Assembly: GCF_001995215.1 (NCBI RefSeq)
Contig: NZ_MUXN01000002.1
Coordinates: forward strand, 220,414 to 284,413
Reading direction: 5' to 3'
DNA from: Amycolatopsis azurea DSM 43854
GTDB taxonomy: Bacteria; Actinomycetota; Actinomycetes; Mycobacteriales; Pseudonocardiaceae
DNA length: 64,000 bases
A program made the position numbers and the translations under genes. Numbering within the stretch: position 1 is the first letter of the stretch; each line of letters starts with the position of its first letter. A model generated the notes under the pieces. The model had not been told where the DNA came from and did not search any database. It was given only the letters and a program-made list of their open reading frames with translations. Of the stretch, positions 60,548 through 64,000 are shown in pieces.

Positions 60548-62359
60548 ATGTTCACCAAGGTCCATTCCGGGCGAACCGATCAGGACGCCGATATGGACGA
60601 GGAAGATCAAGAGCCGGAGACCGACGAGAAAGTCCGCGTGAATTGGCGCGAGCTCGTCCGGATCACCCGAGGTCACCGGCTCCCGATCGCCGGGGCGATG
60701 GGACTGGCGCTGCTCGGCGGTGTGACCGGTCTGGCGCAACCGTTGCTGGCGACCAAGACCATCGACGCGTTCTCCGGCAGCCGCCCTTACGCGCTCCTGC
60801 TGACCTTGCTGGCCGTGGTGTTCCTGGCCGAGGCCGTCATCACCGCGTTCAGCCACTATCTGCTCGAACGCACCGGCGAGAGCATCGTGCTGGGGCTGCG
60901 GCTGCGCATCGTCGACAGGCTGCTGCGGTGGCCGATGCGGCGGTACCAGCAGCATCGGCTCGGTGACCTGCTCACCCGCACCACCAGCGACACCACCCTG
61001 CTGCGCGATTCACTGGCGTACGACCTGGTCGAGGCGACCGTCGGCGTGTTCATCATCGTCGGCGGCATCGCCATGATGATCTGGCTGGACGCGATGATGT
61101 TCCTCATCGTGGCGGTGATCGTCGGCACCATCGGTGGGCTGACCATGTTGCTGCTGGCGGGAATCCGTACCTCGGTGGAAGACGCGCAGGACAGCCTCGG
61201 CGGCATGAGCGCCGAACTGGAACGCGCGCTTTCGGCCATCCGGACCGTGCGGGTGATGCGCGCCGAAGGCCGCGAGAAGGACCGAATCGGCCGCCTCGCC
61301 CAGGATGCCTACGAGAACAGCTTGCAAGCCGTCAAACGCAACGCCGTGATCAATCCGGCGATGACCCTCGCCGTCCACGGCGCCATGATCACCGTGCTCG
61401 TGGTGGGCGGACTGCGGGTGGCGGGCGGCGGGACCTCGCTGGCCGACTTGGTCGGGTTCCTGCTCTACGTCACCTACATCGCCACGCCCATGGCGAACAT
61501 GTTCGACGTCTTCGCCACGCTGCAACGCGGATTGGCCGCCTTGCAGCGGGTCGACGACGTCACGCGGATTCCCACCGAGGACGAGGAGATCACGCGCCCG
61601 GCGACCACCCGGCCCCGCTCCCTCGAGCACTCTCCGGACACCGGCGACGTCCCGGCGATCGAATTCCGCGACGTCGGGTTCTCCTACGAGCCCGATCGTC
61701 CGGTGTTGCAGAACGTCTCGTTCAGCGTCGACCGACACAGCCATGTCGCGCTGGTCGGCCCGTCCGGCGCGGGCAAGTCGACGATCTTCGCGCTGATAGC
61801 CCGGTTCCACGATCCGCGGACCGGGCACATCCTCCTGGGCGGGCGGGACAGCGCCCACGAGATGTCCGTCGACGAATGCCGCCGGGCGATCAGCCTGGTG
61901 GAGCAGAGCGCGCCGGTCATGCACGGCACCTTGCGGGAGAACATCGTCTACGCCAAACCCGGCGCCGACGACGCCGAGATCGCCCGCGCCGTCGAACTGG
62001 CCAGCCTGGAAAGCCTCGTCAGCCGCTTGCCACAGGGCCTCGACACCCCGGTGGGGGAGCACGGCAGCGCGCTCTCCGGCGGCGAGCAGCAACGCGTCGC
62101 CATCGCCCGTGCCCTGCTGCCGCGTCCACAGTTGCTGCTGCTCGACGAACCGACCTCGCACCTCGACAGCGCGAACGAAGCGGTCCTTGCCCGCACCATC
62201 GAGCACATCACCGCCGAATGCACGTTGCTGGTGATCGCGCACCGGCCGTCCACGATCCAGGCGGCCGACAAGACCGTGTTGCTGGATCACGGACGCGTCG
62301 AGGCGATCGGGCCTTATCAGGAGGTGACGGGCCCCGGACGCGGCTCGCCGCCTGCCTGA
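60548..62359 (+). CDS. ABC transporter, fused permease and ATPase (lasso exporter, D)
   Basis: 603 residues from ATG at 60548. A charged N-terminal tail (DADMDEEDQEPETDEK) precedes six membrane helices (about 45-320). The ATPase domain has Walker A GPSGAGKST, Q-loop LVEQSAPVMHG, signature LSGGEQQRVAIARAL, Walker B LLLLDEPTSHLDS and the switch His in IAHRPST. As the D protein of a lasso cluster it should export the mature peptide and can give immunity. Half-transporter, so it acts as a dimer. Confidence 0.93.
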   Translation: MFTKVHSGRTDQDADMDEEDQEPETDEKVRVNWRELVRITRGHRLPIAGAMGLALLGGVTGLAQPLLATKTIDAFSGSRPYALLLTLLAVVFLAEAVITAFSHYLLERTGESIVLGLRLRIVDRLLRWPMRRYQQHRLGDLLTRTTSDTTLLRDSLAYDLVEATVGVFIIVGGIAMMIWLDAMMFLIVAVIVGTIGGLTMLLLAGIRTSVEDAQDSLGGMSAELERALSAIRTVRVMRAEGREKDRIGRLAQDAYENSLQAVKRNAVINPAMTLAVHGAMITVLVVGGLRVAGGGTSLADLVGFLLYVTYIATPMANMFDVFATLQRGLAALQRVDDVTRIPTEDEEITRPATTRPRSLEHSPDTGDVPAIEFRDVGFSYEPDRPVLQNVSFSVDRHSHVALVGPSGAGKSTIFALIARFHDPRTGHILLGGRDSAHEMSVDECRRAISLVEQSAPVMHGTLRENIVYAKPGADDAEIARAVELASLESLVSRLPQGLDTPVGEHGSALSGGEQQRVAIARALLPRPQLLLLDEPTSHLDSANEAVLARTIEHITAECTLLVIAHRPSTIQAADKTVLLDHGRVEAIGPYQEVTGPGRGSPPA

Positions 62360-62410
62360 GGATCGGCTGAAGATCCGTGCCGCTTCCTCCCTGGCAGGGA
62401 GAATGGGCGC

Positions 62411-63085
62411 ATGGAACCGGACCGGGTGTTACTCGTCGAGGACGCGGAGGCGATCCGCGCCGCGGTCGAATCCGCGCTGACCGGCGCCGGGCACCGGGTG
62501 CTCGGCCTGCCGGACGGCGACCGGCTGGAACGGTGCCTCGCCGAGTTCCGGCCCGATCTGGTCGTGCTGGACGTCATGCTGCCCGGGCGCGACGGTTTCG
62601 AGCTGCTCAAGGTCGTGCGCCGGTCCACCACGGCCGGTGTGGTGCTGCTGACCGCGCGGGACGCGGTGGACGACCGGCTCCGCGGGTTCGGCGAGGGCGC
62701 CGACGACTACGTGACGAAACCGTTCGTGCTGGCCGAACTCGTGGCCAGGGTGGAGGCGGTGCTGCGGCGGCTGGGCCGGACCCGGCCGGTCGTCGAGGTC
62801 GGCGACCTGCTGATCGACGTCGAATCCGGGGTGGTGCGCCGGGCGGGGATCCCGGTCGAGCTGACCGCGACCGAGCTGAAACTGCTCACCTTCCTCGCGA
62901 ACCGCCGGGACCGCGTGGTCGGGAAGGCGCAGCTGCTCACCGGAGTCTGGGGTTACGACGACTACGCGGCGAACCTGGTCGAGGTCCACATCAGCGCCTT
63001 GCGCCGCAAACTGGAGACGAACGGACCGCGACTGCTGCACACCGTCCGCGGTCTCGGCTACGTCCTGCGCGACGGGGACGCATGA
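62411..63085 (+). CDS. OmpR/PhoB-family response regulator
   Basis: 224 residues. Receiver domain with acidic pocket VEDAE, phospho-acceptor Asp54 in VVLDVMLPGRDG, and the Lys in VTKPF; winged-helix DNA-binding domain at about 130-222 (ELTATELKLLTFLANRRDRVVGKAQLLTGVWGYDDYAANLVEVHISALRRKL). It overlaps the kinase gene (ATGA at 63082-63085), so the two form a pair. It follows the lasso cluster by 51 bases and could regulate it, though such pairs also occur by chance next to clusters. Confidence 0.93.
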   Translation: MEPDRVLLVEDAEAIRAAVESALTGAGHRVLGLPDGDRLERCLAEFRPDLVVLDVMLPGRDGFELLKVVRRSTTAGVVLLTARDAVDDRLRGFGEGADDYVTKPFVLAELVARVEAVLRRLGRTRPVVEVGDLLIDVESGVVRRAGIPVELTATELKLLTFLANRRDRVVGKAQLLTGVWGYDDYAANLVEVHISALRRKLETNGPRLLHTVRGLGYVLRDGDA

Positions 63086-64000
63086 GCCGCCTCGGCACCG
63101 TGTCCCTGCGCCGCCGGGTGACCGTGACCGCGTCCCTGGTACTCGGGGTGGTGCTGGTGGCGCTGGGGTTCACCATCGCCGCCGTGTTCTCCGCGCAGGG
63201 CCAGCGGAATCTGAACGCGCTGCTCGCGGGACGGGTCCAGCTGGCTCAGCAACTGGCGAAGGAGAACGTCGCGCCGGCGAACCTGGTGCGCCGGATCGAC
63301 GCGCGCGGCGTGGTGGTGAGCCTGCGCCTGCCGTCGGGGGACACCATCGGCGCGCCGCCGGAGCGTTCCGGTGACGTGAAACGGGTGACCGCCAAGCTGT
63401 CGGGGCCGCCGCGGATCAACGGCGCGGAACTGGTGCTGACCGCCGACACCGCGCTGCTCGACGGCGCCGAGCGCACGTTGGCCCGGGTACTGGTGATCGG
63501 CGGGCTGGCCGCGATCGTCGTGACGGCGTTCGCGCTCCTGCTCGGGATGCGGGTCGCCCTCCTGCCGCTGGACCGGATGACCGGACTGGCGCGGTCGATC
63601 GCGTCGGGCAGCCGGGGTGGCCGCTTGTCGCCTTCGCGGACGGACACCGAACTGGGCCGCACGGCCGAGGCGTTCGACGAGATGCTGAACTCCCTGGAGG
63701 CGTCCGAAGAGCGGATGCGCACCTTCGTCGCGGACGCCGCGCACGAACTGCGCACGCCGATCGCCGGGGTGAACGCGGCCGCCGAGGCGGTGCTGGAACT
63801 GGGCCCCGATGCGCGGCCCGAACAGCGTGAACAACTGGAACTGCTGCTGATCCGGGAATCGCGGCGGGCCGGACGGCTGGTCGAGGACCTGCTGGACCTC
63901 GCGCGGATCGACGCCGGGGTTCGGCTGGAGACCGAAACGGTGCGCTTGCGGGATCTCGCGCGGAACCAGGCGGATCGGCTGATGCTGCTGGCACCGTCGC
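63082..64000 (+). CDS. Sensor histidine kinase (partial, cut by the window)
   Basis: 306 residues are visible and the frame is open at the right edge. Membrane helices at about 15-36 (VTASLVLGVVLVALGFTIAAVF) and 133-155 (VLVIGGLAAIVVTAFALLLG) enclose a small extracellular domain. A HAMP-like region follows (VALLPLDRMTGLARSIASG), then the phospho-acceptor His221 in FVADAAHELRTPIAGV. The ATPase domain lies beyond the edge. It should phosphorylate the adjacent response regulator. The signal is unknown; envelope stress from cationic peptides would be one possibility. Confidence 0.93.
   Translation, partial: MSRLGTVSLRRRVTVTASLVLGVVLVALGFTIAAVFSAQGQRNLNALLAGRVQLAQQLAKENVAPANLVRRIDARGVVVSLRLPSGDTIGAPPERSGDVKRVTAKLSGPPRINGAELVLTADTALLDGAERTLARVLVIGGLAAIVVTAFALLLGMRVALLPLDRMTGLARSIASGSRGGRLSPSRTDTELGRTAEAFDEMLNSLEASEERMRTFVADAAHELRTPIAGVNAAAEAVLELGPDARPEQREQLELLLIRESRRAGRLVEDLLDLARIDAGVRLETETVRLRDLARNQADRLMLLAPS

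Overview
The window is chromosomal DNA of a high-GC actinobacterium. Genes are dense, starts are often GTG or TTG, strong GGAGG-type ribosome binding sites are common, and many neighbours overlap by ATGA or GTGA. Gene content and the style of the intergenic palindromes suggest the Pseudonocardiales, most likely Amycolatopsis or a relative. This is inference; there is no rRNA in the window to prove it.

Region by region. (1) 1-6.5 kb: right-hand end of an unidentified biosynthetic cluster, all on the plus strand: carbamoyltransferase (cut by the window edge), FAD oxidoreductase, ATP-grasp ligase, dimethylargininase-like hydrolase, cation/proton antiporter and an arginine-hydroxylase-like Fe(II)/2-oxoglutarate dioxygenase. 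A 55-bp palindrome follows. (2) 6.6-22.7 kb: mostly single genes: universal stress protein, two STAS proteins, a PucR regulator, an AlkD-like repair protein, a divergent SnoaL-like/PadR pair, a secreted GH5 glycosidase, a B12-type MerR light regulator beside an iron-sulfur (6-4) photolyase, lipoproteins and a secreted PQQ-type sugar dehydrogenase. (3) 23.0-28.0 kb: a three-gene operon ending in a membrane-anchored nSTAND NTPase with WD40 repeats. (4) 29.6-40.7 kb: a complete nicotinate catabolic locus: a divergent MarR regulator, two 32-bp direct repeats, and nine tightly coupled genes. These encode 2,5-dihydroxypyridine dioxygenase, maleate isomerase, 6-hydroxynicotinate monooxygenase, a transporter, a three-subunit molybdenum hydroxylase, a CoxG-like protein and a fused maleamate amidase/N-formylmaleamate deformylase. 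(5) 41.2-54.2 kb: dehydrogenase, two P450s, several regulator-plus-enzyme pairs with recognisable palindromic operators, a secreted nuclease and a methyltransferase. (6) 54.3-57.2 kb: an enolase, a cluster of palindromes and a DUF418 membrane protein. (7) 57.7-62.4 kb: a lasso peptide cluster in the order precursor, cyclase, RRE, protease, ABC exporter. The predicted 20-residue core is strongly cationic. A two-component system follows and is cut by the right edge.

How the parts work together. In the nicotinate locus the Mo hydroxylase should convert nicotinate to 6-hydroxynicotinate; NicC then makes 2,5-dihydroxypyridine, NicX opens the ring to N-formylmaleamate, the fused protein removes formate and ammonia to give maleate, and NicE isomerises it to fumarate. 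In the lasso cluster the RRE and protease should remove the leader after Lys18, the cyclase should join His1 to Asp8 of the core, and the ABC protein should export the product. Functions are assigned from motifs read in the sequence; no database search was run.
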